This document shows, one piece after another, positions 1 to 9,420 of a stretch of DNA of 30,165 nucleotides (positions are counted from its first letter, which is position 1; every line of letters starts with the position of its first letter). The notes beneath the pieces were generated by a model. The model worked only from the letters and a program-made list of their open reading frames with translations, had not been told where the DNA came from and ran no database searches. This DNA comes from Bremia lactucae (lineage: Eukaryota; Oomycota; Peronosporomycetes; Peronosporales; Peronosporaceae). The stretch is taken from NCBI RefSeq assembly GCF_004359215.1, contig NC_090612.1, positions 6,845,101 to 6,875,265 of the forward strand, in the 5' to 3' direction. The translations under genes and the position numbers were made by a program.

Positions 1-99
1 AATTTAATACCTGAATCCGAGTTCTTTAAAGCTCGTAGCAGAGCTACACACTGTTCATCCTTGGCGTAAGCCGAACGGATTAATTCAGGAATAGGTGAC

Positions 100-560
100 G
101 AGATAGTCGTTAAATGAGAAAGCTCATAATCCGGCCTGCGTGATAACGCATCGGCCAAAGCATTTTGCTTGCCGGGTTTATACTTCACCTCGAAGTTGTA
201 TTCCGCAAAAAAGGATAGCCATCGGGCCATTCTCTGTGAGAGATGGGGCGACTTAGTCGCCGTGCGTAATGACGCGTGATCTGTATAAATCACAAACGGC
301 TTAGAGCCGAGCAGATGAACTCAGAATTTGACGAGAGCATACTTCAAAGCAAGTAACTCTTTGTCATGAACTGGGTAGTTCTTTTCCGCAGCTTTAAGCT
401 GTATAGAATCGAACGCAATAACACGTTCGTGCCCATTAACATCTGTTTGTAACAGAGTACTCCCAATGGCAAAATCTGATGCGTCATAGACGACACTGAA
501 AGGCCAATCTGGGGTTGGCAGTGCCAGAATCAGGACATGGATATGACTATCCTTAACTGC
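100..560 (-). pseudogene. RNase H domain and start of the RNase H-integrase linker of element A
   Basis: On the minus strand this reads as a gypsy RNase H: a DFAIGSTLLQ segment, then AAEKNYPVHDKELLALKYAL, FVIYTDHASLRT, HLSQRMARWLSFFAEY and NALADALSRRPDYE. Such segments carry the metal-binding acidic residues and the end of the domain in Ty3/gypsy polyproteins, where the enzyme removes the RNA strand during reverse transcription. A TGA at 321-323 replaces a codon just before VHLLGSKPF, so the frame is interrupted once. Codons are otherwise well preserved, suggesting moderate age. The linker to integrase continues to base 1. Confidence 0.85.
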
Positions 561-599
561 TCGGAAGCATTATTTTCAGTGCTAGTCCAGCACCAATAT

Positions 600-1440
600 G
601 TATCCTTTTTAAGGAGATTAGACAATGGCCTAGCCATATCCGCGTAATTTTCGCTATATTTGTGTAAATAATCGGCGATACCCAACTACTTACGCAAATC
701 CTTTTGGTTTTTAGGAACCGGCCAATCTACAATGGCCTTTACCTTAGCGGGATCCGCTCTAAGGCCTCGCTTTCCAATGAAGCATCCTAAAAAGGAATTT
801 TGTCTGCGCCAAAAATGCATTTAGATGCATTGGCATACAATTTGTTTGTGCGCATGCACTTGAGCACTTCTCGCAAACGGTCTAAATGGTTTTCCATATC
901 CGACCGACCCTGCTCCGCACGACTATGGACAAAAATGTCATCGAAATAAGTCTGCATAACCTCGATGAGGCCGAAACAGTTGCGTCACTAGACGATTAAA
1001 TGTTGCCGGGGCGTTGGAAAGCCCTTGTGGCATAAACAGCCACTCCCATAGCATGCCGCTTGGGGTGCTAACCGCTGTAAGCGGGATATCGCTAGCTCGC
1101 ATGAGCAATTGATAGTAACCGTCGACTAAGTCCAATGCACTGTACATTGTACATCCCACCATATTATTCTGAAGAACATCCTTTCTAGGAATGGGGGTTT
1201 GTGCTGGTATAGTGGCAGCATTAAGCCTATTATAAGCATGTACAATGCGCCATTTACCATTTGGCTTTGTGACACGAAATGTCGGTGTCGAATGAGGAGA
1301 TTTGCTCTCTCGTACCATTCCAGTTTCGTGCTTTGCACGGAAGAAATCGTCAATGACGTCACACTGCTCCTTTGGTAAAGGCTGTTGTCTTGTGACACAG
1401 TATTTAATTCCCGGAACTAAGTCAAATTCATGACGAACAC
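600..1440 (-). pseudogene. Reverse transcriptase domain of element A
   Basis: Minus-strand translation shows the RT N-terminal half: SKSPHSTPTFRVTKPNGKWR, PAQTPIPRKDVLQNNM, then ALDLVDGYYQ with the first catalytic Asp, and MLWEWLFMPQGLSNAPATFN. The YFDD catalytic box is at 937-948, followed by IFVHSR, but it lies in a different frame from the first half, so there is a frameshift near 950-980. The RT thumb (CMRTNKLYANASKCIFG region) continues to about 800 and the connection to about 600. The RT copies the element's RNA into DNA in virus-like particles. YFDD in place of the commoner YVDD/YIDD recurs in element D. Confidence 0.88.
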
Positions 1441-1500
1441 CTCTATCCGGAGGTAAAACAGATGGTGAGTTAATACATACTACATCTTGGAATTCCTTAA

Positions 1501-2238
1501 CTAAGGAATAAAAGGGATCGTAGGATCTTTAAGGATCGATGACCCATTTCGCGCACTTAGTGCAGCTTTTGTGTCATCCAGGACAGCTTCGTCTAGAAGT
1601 GACGATAAGTTTAACTCAACCATAGGTCGAATGACCTCCATTTCAGATAAGTCACCAGCATCTAAGGCTCGACCGCACTTATAGAAAGACATTTCGTCTA
1701 GTTTTAAAAGAGCATGTAACGAGGAGATTGCCGCAAGGCTTACTTCCCCCTCAATGTTACCGGTTACGCCATTTACAAGCGTATGTGCTTGCTCACTCGT
1801 ATCACTTTGTGAGGGTATACACGCTTCGTGCCCATCCTGTCTTGGAGTGGAGACAATACGCCTCTTAGAGGTTGGGACATTCACGTCCCCGGGTTTTCCA
1901 GCCTGTATTGGTTCTATACAAGACATGGTGTATAATTTGACATCCGCCAAGGAGTTAGGTAACTCAACTTCCTTATCCAGCGAACGTTTACGCGTCGCTT
2001 CACGTGCATTAGGAGGGTTTGACCCAAAATGCCCTGGCGAACCGCCGATAGTGTCACTATTGACACTCAGTATGGAGCCACCTCGGACGACCACACTCTG
2101 TGGACTTAGACGTGCCACTTCACGTATCTCAGGGATATTGCACCCTTGAGGTCCTGGCGAACCGCCAACAGTGTCACTACTGACACTCAGTATGATGCCA
2201 CCTCGGCCGACCATACTCGGTGGACTTAGACGTGCCAC
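1501..2238 (-). pseudogene. Protease-RT linker ORF of element A, with internal 40-residue repeat
   Basis: This is a 245-codon open stretch on the minus strand between protease and RT. Its N-terminal third has two near-identical blocks of 40 residues (SVSSDTVGGSPG and SVNSDTIGGSPG), made by a 120-bp DNA tandem repeat. The rest is acidic and low in recognised motifs, with LNLSSLLDEAVLDDTKAALS near the end. It stays open for longer than any other part of element A, so it is likely a genuine part of the polyprotein; its role is unknown. A shortened counterpart sits at about 27780-28560 in element H. The listed first codon may not be a real start, as it lies within pol. Confidence 0.6.
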
Positions 2239-2272
2239 CCCACGTATTTCAGGGATATTGCACCCTTCATGA
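1990..2272 (-). repeat. 120-bp tandem repeat (about 2.3 copies) inside the element A linker
   Basis: The motif cctggcgaaccgcc recurs at 2033 and 2153, an exact 120-bp period, with most flanking bases conserved. A partial unit lies on the left from about 1990. Because 120 is a multiple of three the repeat keeps frame and encodes a 40-residue repeat. Element H holds one diverged unit at about 28330-28440. Confidence 0.85.
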
Positions 2273-2462
2273 TTCGGCCTTAGGCCAACAATGCTTTCAG
2301 CATTTAGTGAATCGTTATTAGAACGAGTGTCACTCGACGGAGACGTGCCGTTCCGCTTATTTCTGTTGAGTCGGGCTCAGAATTAATGTTTTTAACATTA
2401 GAGTTTATTAACTTAGACATGTCAATGTCTAAAACACTGACAGACCCATTCAATGATCCGCG

Positions 2463-2921
2463 TCAATAGCACTTTTGTTGCCTAGCAAAGGTGGGTTCAT
2501 GACTCTCCAAAACTTTGCTAGGAACATTGCGCGTGGCGCCTAAGGTCTTAGACCTCCAATCGATCCATGGCCCATGGTGTTCTAACCAGGCCATACCAAG
2601 GATGAGACCATATCTCGAATCCAAATCAAGGACGAGACAGCGTTCCATACTGTCAAAGTCCAGAAACTTTTTACCTAAGTTCAATGGAACTTTGGGAACA
2701 GTGACACGAGTCCCAGTCGCTAAGCGAACAGTGATTGTATCACCTTCATGCGCTCTAAGCGCCTCAACGTATTGTTGACTTCCTTCAAGGGAAAGGCGTC
2801 GAGCATAATTGCAAGACGCTTCTGAGTCAATTAAAATTGACCACGGCTTATCAAAGCCCTTTACAGTCGCTTGAGCGACTAGCAAGCCAGGCTTGTACTC
2901 GCGCCCCGTGCCATTGAGCAC
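2463..2921 (-). pseudogene. Retropepsin-like aspartic protease of element A
   Basis: 152 codons in one frame. Near residue 30 the sequence SILIDSEASCNYA occupies the active-site position where retropepsins have D-S/T-G-A; here Gly is replaced by Glu (D32, S33, E34, A35), probably inactivating. The C-terminal part has YGLILGMAWLEHHGPWIDWR, matching the conserved hydrophobic flap and helix region (usually LGxxWL...IDW) of gypsy proteases. The enzyme would cut the Gag-Pol precursor. It lies between the CCHC knuckle and the linker, as expected. The 3' half is duplicated in element H (28620-28920), where the active-site half is deleted. Confidence 0.8.
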
Positions 2922-3100
2922 CGAGCTAATTGGGGCTAGGCTCTGGTTATTCTCACCTCCTTGAGGTTCAACCGAGCCTAGGTCTTCCCCAGTAGGGCGC
3001 CCCGCACCTACTGGGTATCGACGTTTTCCCGCACCATACCAGATCTCTGGTATAGGTCGGAGTTGGAGCTCTTCCGAACTTTACGCGAATTTCGAAGAGG

Positions 3101-4060
3101 GCAGGCAGGGCATAAATGTTTCGTGCTTCCGCACATATAACATCTACGGATTTTCTTATGCTATTCCACAGCTTGAAGAGCCTCTTTTCCTTCCTCAACG
3201 AGGCTTAAATCCATAGGTTCCGCTCTATTAGACGGAACCCATGTGCTCGAGAGCTTGTTCGGTAAACAGGCGTGCTAACGCGAGCAGACTTAAAGTCAAA
3301 CTCGGCGCGTAGCGCTATGGCAACTGCCTCTTCGAAAGTAGCAGGATGAGATCGGAATACTTCCGTCCAGGCAATGCCCTCAAGGAGAACCCCATAAAGA
3401 TTGCTACGACAATTGCTTCTTGCACCGGGTCTTGATACATAGATGCAATGAGAGTTCTCAACTCCTGGAGATAGTCCCTTAGGGTTCGTTTACCCTGTCG
3501 AGTCGCTAGGAGCCGTGCTCGCATACGAAAAGCCTGATCAGGCGGTGCAAACATGCTGGTCATTTGGTGTTTCAGCGAACCCTATTAGGGAATAGCGTCG
3601 TTTTGGACGTGCTGCATGATAGTTCCCACTCCATGGCTCTACCTCCAAGTTTGGAAATGACCATGGCCACCTTTTGCCGTTCTGTTAAGAACAAGGCGGA
3701 ATTAATGGACATTTTCATCTGCTTAATCCAAAAAGGGAGATTTTCTCCCTCTTTTCCCTCAAGTGTTTTCACATTTACAATTAGAGCGCGAGCCCTCGGC
3801 TCTGATTCAGGTACAGAGATGTACCGGGTTGGCATAGATACCGCTAAATGGTCCTGTACCTGACCGATCAGGGAGGCTTCGTACCGCATGAAGGCTTCAA
3901 GCCTTGTATGCAGGACCTCTGGTCCTTGTTAAATAATAACTTCCACGTGCTCAAGCCCGAATAAGGATTTGAGCTTGTCATAAGCGGCGCGTTGCGCTTC
4001 TGACAATTCTGGAACCTCTTCGATTTTCGTGAGAAATTAGTCTTGTAAAGACTCAGGCGT
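3101..4060 (-). pseudogene. Gag of element A (capsid plus CCHC nucleocapsid knuckle)
   Basis: Minus-strand pieces in three frames form a gypsy Gag. The capsid core at 3889-3572 contains LEGKEGENLPFWIKQMKMSI and KVAMVISKLGGRAMEWELSC. The next block at 3563-3315 has APPDQAFRMRARLLATRQGK, LRDYLQELRTLIASM and DPVQEAIVVAIFMG. A CCHC zinc knuckle of form C-X2-C-X4-H-X4-C lies at 3101-3142 (CYMCGSTKHLCPAC), so the nucleic-acid-binding end is intact although in another frame. Gag packages element RNA. The N-terminal region (about 4060-3900) is poorly conserved and the start codon is uncertain. Confidence 0.78.
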
Positions 4061-4070
4061 AGATTGACTA

Positions 4071-4082
4071 CGAGTGCTACCA
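4071..4082 (-). promoter_or_regulatory. Primer-binding site of element A
   Basis: Minus strand reads TGGTAGCACTCG, two bases after the LTR. TGG pairs with a tRNA 3' CCA end. The first ten bases are shared with the sites of element D, the copia element and (with one change) elements F and H. The tRNA species was not identified. Confidence 0.75.
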
Positions 4083-4084
4083 GG

Positions 4085-4571
4085 TTCAGCGGAGCTACCT
4101 CGCTCCTCAAGTCAGAGGAAGTCTTACAGACTCAGAGAGTCACTTAGTTCTATTGTATTATTATTATTTAACAACTCAGGGAGTCGTACAAGCTATTACA
4201 GCTTAAGGAATTCTAGTTCAAGGGATTCAGAGGTTCGTAGAACCAAGTGGCAACTAGTGCCCAAGAGGATATACCTTAGAAAGGCTTCTATCTCTAACAG
4301 ATCAATGCGCAAGCCTTAGAAAGGCACTTAACACTTTAAGTTCAAAAGGGGGACTGTACTTTATTTAATTATTTAAATCTAAAAGCCTTACCCTAGCCAA
4401 ATAAAAATAGATTTTGGCCGCCAGATTTATATCTGACGGCGACCACATTTGTTTCCCATAATAAATGGGATATAAGTAAATAACTATTTTAAAATTAGAC
4501 AAAAGGGTATTTTACCCATAAAGTTAATGTACCACAACAACCGTACTCTAACCGATGTGTGCCCCATTACA
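4085..4571 (-). repeat. 5' LTR of element A (minus orientation)
   Basis: Read on the minus strand it starts TGTAATGGGGCACACATC at 4571 and stops two bases before the primer-binding site, about 487 bp. The expected terminal CA is degraded (reads AA), so the inner edge is inferred from the primer-binding site. An AT-rich core with a pyrimidine block (minus CAGTCCCCCTTTTGAAC, near 4345) is shared with the LTR-like segment at about 25100-25365. Confidence 0.65.
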
Positions 4572-4582
4572 TCATTTAAGAG

Positions 4583-4661
4583 AGACTCATGGTGAATACT
4601 GCATTAGATGCACATCATCTTGATTGCTAATGTGCATGTAATGCAGTATTACCATGAGTCT
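4583..4661. repeat. Long inverted repeat (hairpin), about 33-bp arms
   Basis: The left arm 4583-4615 begins AGACTCATGGTGAATACTGC and ends in GATGCACAT. The right arm 4630-4661 is its reverse complement apart from one extra base and one mismatch, leaving a 14-nt loop. It lies 11 bp outside the element A LTR. No flanking duplication is obvious. It could be a small fold-back element or a hairpin RNA source. Confidence 0.8.
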
Positions 4662-5282
4662 ACACTCGAGTTTCATTCTCAAATTTTCGAAGTAATGTGC
4701 CAGCAAAGGTTGACATTGATGGCGGAATTCAGGCCTTAGTCCTTACAGGTTCTTAATAACAACTTCATTGGGAAGGCTTGAGGAGAATGTATATGGCAAT
4801 ATTTGCTGCACTCATTATTGAGAAGGCAATTCGATGTTTTATTCAAGAATACATTACAAAATGATGAGCATTGTATATTAAGACAGCGCCATTGAAGTTG
4901 CAATTCACATGGTAAATCTCCGAAAAAGAAGCAGAACATATATATGCCAACGAATGGTGTCTACCAGGATCCTGTATAATTATTGCACCAAGAACAGGGT
5001 AACTGAAGGGTATACGCCCAAGAACCACTTGCACTCGCAGCGGCCTTCGATCCGTCAGCTGAAAATATCACGTTGATTTTATGGAAGCTACCCAGTGCTG
5101 CCTACCACTTTCGATGAAGCTGTCAATTGGCGTTTTTCGAGTACATCACCCAGTCTTTGGGTATTATGTTCACATTGATTCAATTACTGAGCCTATGGGA
5201 GGAGCTCGGCTGTGCAGTGCTGGCACGTAGGCATTGATGTTCAGTATCGTATTTTGATATGCAACGCCGAGCGTAACGATGT
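4662..5282. other. Unassigned spacer between elements A and D
   Basis: About 620 bp with no recognisable retroelement domain. Two overlapping minus-strand open stretches (4843-5034 and 4736-4939) lie in different frames. The longer translates to a segment containing QVVLGRIPFSYPVLGAIIIQ and HVNCNFNGAVLIYNAHHF, which looks protein-like but which I cannot assign. It may be a decayed host gene fragment. It ends at the GATGT flank of element D. Confidence 0.4.
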
Positions 5283-5815
5283 TGTAGGCGGGCACGTCTA
5301 AATGCGGCCGCACTCTACTTAAGCACACACCCTAGCACAGCGAGGAAGCAAATTAACCGTCTACTCTCGTGTGCCGTGAGGTAGTTGTGGTGGGTGGCTT
5401 AGCGACCTCACCTAACGCACTAAGTACTCTGGTATACTTGTCGTCACGGGAGTGTGATCCGACTCCTCGTGCGCACTTACCGAGTAGGAAGTAGGTTTAA
5501 GACTGATTTAAATTTAATCGTATTAAACATAAATACAATTTTTAACAATCATAAAATGTCATCTATGTAGATAATACAGTAATATGTATTGCCAGCGTAT
5601 CTTTCTAGATATCTCGCGTAACGGATGACGCTAGTCGTCATCCCTCTTAATGTGAATGCACCTATGTCCATCACGTACAGAAGAGTGGACCAAAATGTGA
5701 ACCACACCCAAGTGGTAGGTCTAATTACTTTATTAAGGTTATTGGCCATCCCCTTAAGTACACAAAGTGTACTTAACGGGGACTGTTAACATTAGGGCAA
5801 CTTGAGCCCGTTGCA
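5283..5815 (-). repeat. 3' LTR of element D
   Basis: Minus strand starts TGCAACGGGCTCAAG at 5815 and ends GCCTACA at 5283, so TG...CA ends are present. It aligns along its length with 11829-12414 (by eye roughly four bases in five identical), for example through the gaggtagttgtggtggg and gcgcacttaccgagta blocks. The divergence indicates an old insertion. Confidence 0.88.
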
Positions 5816-5838
5816 CCATCTCCCTCTTTGAGGACGAA
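5816..5838 (-). promoter_or_regulatory. Polypurine tract before the 3' LTR of element D
   Basis: Minus strand reads CCTCAAAGAGGGAGATGG directly before the LTR's TG. A purine run at this place primes plus-strand DNA synthesis in LTR elements. The same CTCTTTGAGG (plus sense) recurs near 25381, also between an LTR-like segment and an opposite-strand ORF. Confidence 0.65.
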
Positions 5839-5949
5839 TTTACATTTTGAAATTTGTCAAAGAGGAGCGAGGAACTGCGACCCGCTCTACGCGCCGCCTA
5901 GTTCTCTCAGTCACTCTAGCGACCTGTGTTTACATACACGGCGCCAAAG

Positions 5950-6858
5950 ATGCCACCCAAAAGGGACAATATTGTTAGGTCGTCTGCGAAGACATCCACT
6001 CAACCACGCGCAAAGCGCATGCGCGCGTTTACACGCCGGCAGCGTCTGCGCTGGATAGCATTGCGACAGGTAATGAGAGCGCTGCCCATAAAGGCGCAGC
6101 CGCTTCTCCGTTGGGTATAACCACAACGCCTTATGCTCAGACCAGAATCCATAATGGTTCTGACATAGAGGATTCGGAGCCTAAAGCTCCGCCGACGACA
6201 CGTGAACGTGCTCAGTCAGTGACACCAGCCAGTTGTTTTGAACGTGGTTATGTGACGGGTGGCATATCACTTATGCCCTCTTAATCTCAATGGTCTCGTA
6301 TCAACGAGACAAAAAGCGTCGCATCTAGAGCGCGCTCTTGAAGACGCACATAATTGTTATGGCGTCATCAAATCATGGAAGTCTCAGAAGAAATCGCTTG
6401 GGCTTATTTTCCCGATCCCGGTCGTGTTGCGTTCAAATAAAACGCCCGACCAAAACGAGGCGGAATTCACGCGCCGCATTCATCCGCATTCCGATGCGAT
6501 GAAACAGCGGTCGTGGCGATCTCGCCTACCTACTCGCGGCTGCCTCACCTTCATCCGTCCAGTCAAGGCGTTAAGCGCTGCTGAACGACGTATTGCGGAT
6601 TTCGAGGGTCAAGTCTCGCGACTGACCTCGGATCTTGGTGATGTCCGAGCGAAGGCTCGTCAGGGTTATGAACGCCTGAAGACTCGGTTGGACCTTCTGG
6701 AGAAGATAATGCTGAGAGATCCGCGTTGCTCGCGTGATGCCCCTCGCTCTCCGAGTCCTGTTCGTGGTGGGAGGAGTCGGTCGGCTGATAGTTTTTCACC
6801 TTTACCATCCCCCTCACCCGAACGAAGCTCGACTCACAGTGGGCGTCACTATACTTAA
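5950..6858 (+). pseudogene. Opposite-strand Gag-like ORF inside element D (between integrase and 3' LTR)
   Basis: The plus strand carries a start ATG at 5950 (MPPKRDN, then SAKTSTQPRAKRMR), preceded by a leader with tgtgtttacat. After frameshifts the reading resumes through GNESAAHKGAAASPLGIT and SDIEDSEPKAPPTTRERAQS to a long open stretch ending at 6858. That stretch contains a heptad-like segment (ALSAAERRIADFEGQVSRLT, DLGDVRAKARQGYERLKTRL) and an Arg/Ser/Pro-rich tail (PRSPSPVRGGRSRSADS, SPLPSPSPERSS). The start is homologous to the minus-strand start at 14690 (MPPKMGK, SAKTPTQPRTKR). It resembles the N-terminal part of a Gag, but runs opposite to the element that holds it. It could be an accessory antisense ORF or a nested gag fragment; its end abuts the integrase C-terminus. 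Confidence 0.6.
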
Positions 6859-7730
6859 AAATACTTGTTCCCCCATTTTAAAGCGTTCATTTTTTGCGAC
6901 CAATTCGGTCCGCATATTCCTTTTGCTTGTCCTTTGCGCTTGCCATGCGTCACGGACTTTACATGTGATGCTTAATCGCTCATCTACAAAGCGTTGAGCC
7001 TCGCTCACGATTCTAGCATCAAACTCGCCTATGATACCGCCGAGAGGTCGGTCATAAGGCGTAGTTTTATTGACCGCTGCTAAACTAGCAGGGTCACTAG
7101 AGCAAGTTTAAGCCGTTGAGATGACACCCTCATGGGTCATCGTCATATTGACGAAACTATATCCCTCTTTTGCACCGAGCATAGCGAGGGGCCCTCCTCC
7201 ACTAAGACTCGGGCTGCGTACAAACGAAACTGGTGTCCAATGATGGTGTCCGAGGATGGCGCAGTCCGTTAATATAAAACGGTGTATCACCCGTACTGGC
7301 ATGGACACTGTTATTTATAGCGAACTCCAGAAAGGGCAATTGTTTGCTTCATTCTTTGAGAGTTGCTATCGTGCGTAAGAAATCCACCACGAACCGATTC
7401 GCACGTTCTGTTTGACCATTGGTCTGGTAAAGATCTGCGGTCGACATGTGGAGCTTGCTACCTAGCAGCTGAAACACATGTCGCCAGGAACCAGACGTAA
7501 ACCGTGGATCCCAGTCCGATACTATGGACTCGGGCATTTCGTGTAGTCGGTATAAACGATCCAGGGACAAGAGAGCTGCATTTTTGCCTGTAGCATCTTT
7601 AGTGGCGCACTGCTGGACGGTGCAGGCTTAATGCGCTGACACTGTTCGCAATAGCGAATAGAGTTGGTGACCCATCGATATAAGTGTGGCCGCCAAAATT
7701 CCTCTGACACTTTTAAAATGTATTTTCACG
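6850..7730 (-). pseudogene. Integrase of element D (internally deleted)
   Basis: Minus-strand reading in several frames: the zinc-binding end SEEFWRPHLYRWVTNSIRYC EQCQR with the CxxC pair (7700-7640), KPAPSSSAPLK, then directly RLYRLHEMPESIVSDWDPRF with the second catalytic Asp, MSTADLYQTNGQTERANRF with the catalytic Glu (7570-7349), EFAINNSVHASTG and FYINGLRHPRTP (about 7345-7230), and the C-terminal RFVDERLSITCKVRDA and ERFKMGEQVFLS (7008-6850). About 250 bp that would carry the first catalytic Asp is missing between the zinc-binding part and the core. The conserved HPQTDG is damaged to LYQTNG. The domain breaks off at about 6850, where the opposite-strand ORF ends. Confidence 0.85.
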
Positions 7731-7879
7731 GCCCAGATGCTCACTCGATGACGCATCATGGAGTTCGTAAAAGGATTATCAGCTTGAGATCTGTACATAG
7801 TTTCTCAAGGGATCACAAGGTGACAGCTGATGCCATAACAGGCCATCGCTGTAGCTAAAGCGATTTAGCTTAGCTTTCA

Positions 7880-8430
7880 GGTGCGACGGAACGGTAACCT
7901 TTCGTCCACCAAAGTGATCCAACAGCAGGCGACAGTGGTCGTCCTGACTGTAGCTCTATTTTACATCAGGGGCCAATGAGCTCGTCACGTGGTATGCCTT
8001 TATGGTTGCCAACGTTGACGTCTGAAATTGTACCTTAGCAAGAAACACAGTTTTCTGGTGTCTTACCTTGATTCTGGTCTGCGCGATAACGCGTCAGCCA
8101 AGACGTTCGACTCACCCGGCTCGTATTCAACTTTGAGATTAAATTCAGAGGAGACTGTAAAGCCATCTTGCCATTCTAGGCGAAAGGTGCGGTGAGTTTA
8201 TTGCGTTCCGCAATGATGCGTGATCCGCATAAACCACAAATGGTTCAGTCCCCAGTAGGTGCACACACTCGACAAGAACATACTGTATTAAAAGTTTTGT
8301 CATGCACTGGGTAATTCAGATCCGCGGCTTTTGAAAGCCGGGACTGATAAGAGATGACACGGTCAACGCCGTCGTCATCCTTTTGCATGAGCGCGCTGCT
8401 GATTGCTAATTGATTGCATCTACGATGCAG
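7880..8430 (-). pseudogene. RNase H domain and linker of element D
   Basis: Minus strand shows LAISSALMQKDDDGVDRVIS, YQSRLSKAADLNYPVHDKT, a segment for a Tyr-Ala-Asp-His-Ala motif near 8235, and NVLADALSR-like sequence near 8100-8060. These are standard gypsy RNase H landmarks. The domain is frameshifted near 8300 and 8410. Its N-terminus is separated from the RT by the AT-rich block 8420-8614. Confidence 0.75.
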
Positions 8431-8614
8431 CAATTTTTAACATACCTTTATGAAATGATGGATCATATTTTTTAAAATCATTTCTTTCACTTACCACTAA
8501 TATTCATTACCAATTACATTATTGTTATAAAAAATAAAAATACAAATTCCAGATAATTTATTAAATATCAATTCCTTCAATTCATCTTTTAAAAATTAGT
8601 AAGTATTTTCTTAC
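8420..8614 (-). other. AT-rich 195-bp block splitting RT from RNase H in element D
   Basis: The RT connection (minus: LVEAPVLALPDTDKP) ends at 8615 and the RNase H start (VDA...LAISSALMQ) resumes at about 8420. In related elements these are only a few residues apart. The block between is far richer in A+T than its surroundings and codes for nothing. On the minus strand it begins GTAAGAAAATAC and ends TCGTAG, so it has GT...AG limits and could be read as an intron; a small inserted element is the alternative. No clear terminal repeats or target duplication were found. Confidence 0.65.
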
Positions 8615-9420
8615 GGCTTATCCGTGTCTGGCAATGCCAAGACCGGTGCCTCTACAAGAGATTGCTTCACTGATGTGAACGCATCTTCTTGTTCTTTTAA
8701 CCAAACCCATTCTGCGTCTTTTTAAGGAGGTCAGATAATGCTTTAGTTTGCTCTATCCTTCACATGCCGTGGGATTGGCCATTCCTTTAGCAATTATACC
8801 TTGTCTGTGTCTGCTCGTACACCATGTGTACCTGAGATGCAGCCCAGCACACGTATCTCCGGGGCCCCTTTGACACGCTTTTGCAAGATAACGTACAATT
8901 GGGCGTCCTTTAAAGTCTGCAACACAGCGTCTACATGACGCTTGTGCGACTCTATTGCGCTCAGCCCGTCCTCGGCCCTACTATGCACGAATACATCGTC
9001 AAAGTAATGAGGCGTTTAGGCACGGTGCTGACGCATCACGTGAGCCACCACTCGGTTGAATGTCGCTGGTGCGTTTTCTTACCTTAAGGCATCACAAGGT
9101 ACTTACAGCCGTTTTGGCTACATCGGATTCTCTCATGAATATCTGATAGTAGCCATCCGTCAAATCCAACGCGAAAAAGATAGTTGACTTTCCCATGGAG
9201 TTCAACAAAACATCTTTCCGCGAGATTGGCGTTTGAGCCGGTCTGGTCGCAGTGTTCAGCTCATTGTAAGCATGGAACACGCGCAGGTTGGGCTGCAGTA
9301 ATGCGATTTGTTCTCACGCCTTGGCTCGCTTGTCGGAAACTTCATCGATATAATCGACTTTAACTTTCGGCAACGGTCGTTGCCCAGTCACACAATACTT
9401 GGTGCCAGGTTCGAGAACCA
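8615..9420 (-). pseudogene. Reverse transcriptase of element D
   Basis: Minus strand: EPGTKYCVTGQRPLPKVKV and YIDEVSDKRAKA (9420-9314), then FHAYNELNTATRPAQTPISR, FFALDLTDGYYQIFMRESDV with the first catalytic Asp (9280-9092), the YFDD box at 8995-9006 followed by VFVHSR, a SAIESHKRHVDAVLQTLKDA thumb, and EWVWLKEQEDAFTSVKQSLV near 8710-8640. A stretch after the WRIVHA region and another before the catalytic box are lost or frameshifted. The same YFDD variant is seen in element A. Confidence 0.85.

Larger units (their letters stand above)
1..4571 (-). mobile_element. Ty3/gypsy element A, minus strand, 3' part beyond the window
   Basis: Reading leftwards from 4571 the parts fall in standard gypsy order: LTR (4571-4085), primer-binding site (4082-4071), gag, CCHC knuckle, aspartic protease, a long linker, reverse transcriptase and RNase H. 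The integrase and 3' LTR would lie left of base 1. Frames change repeatedly and the RNase H has an in-frame stop, so the copy is dead. A related but rearranged copy (element H) lies at about 24925-28930 and shares the CCHC, protease and linker segments. Family assignment rests on recognisable RT, RNase H, protease and knuckle motifs seen directly in translation. Confidence 0.85.

Noticed and set aside
1754..2149. Plus-strand 131-residue ORF
   Set aside because: It is the antisense of the element A linker; its openness follows from codon bias of the minus strand.
4335..4571. A plus-strand 3' LTR preceded by a polypurine tract (aaaaggggga, then ctgtac)
   Set aside because: The same block is inside the LTR-like copy at 25100-25365, and a primer-binding site at 4071-4082 plus TG start at 4571 fit one minus-strand LTR better.
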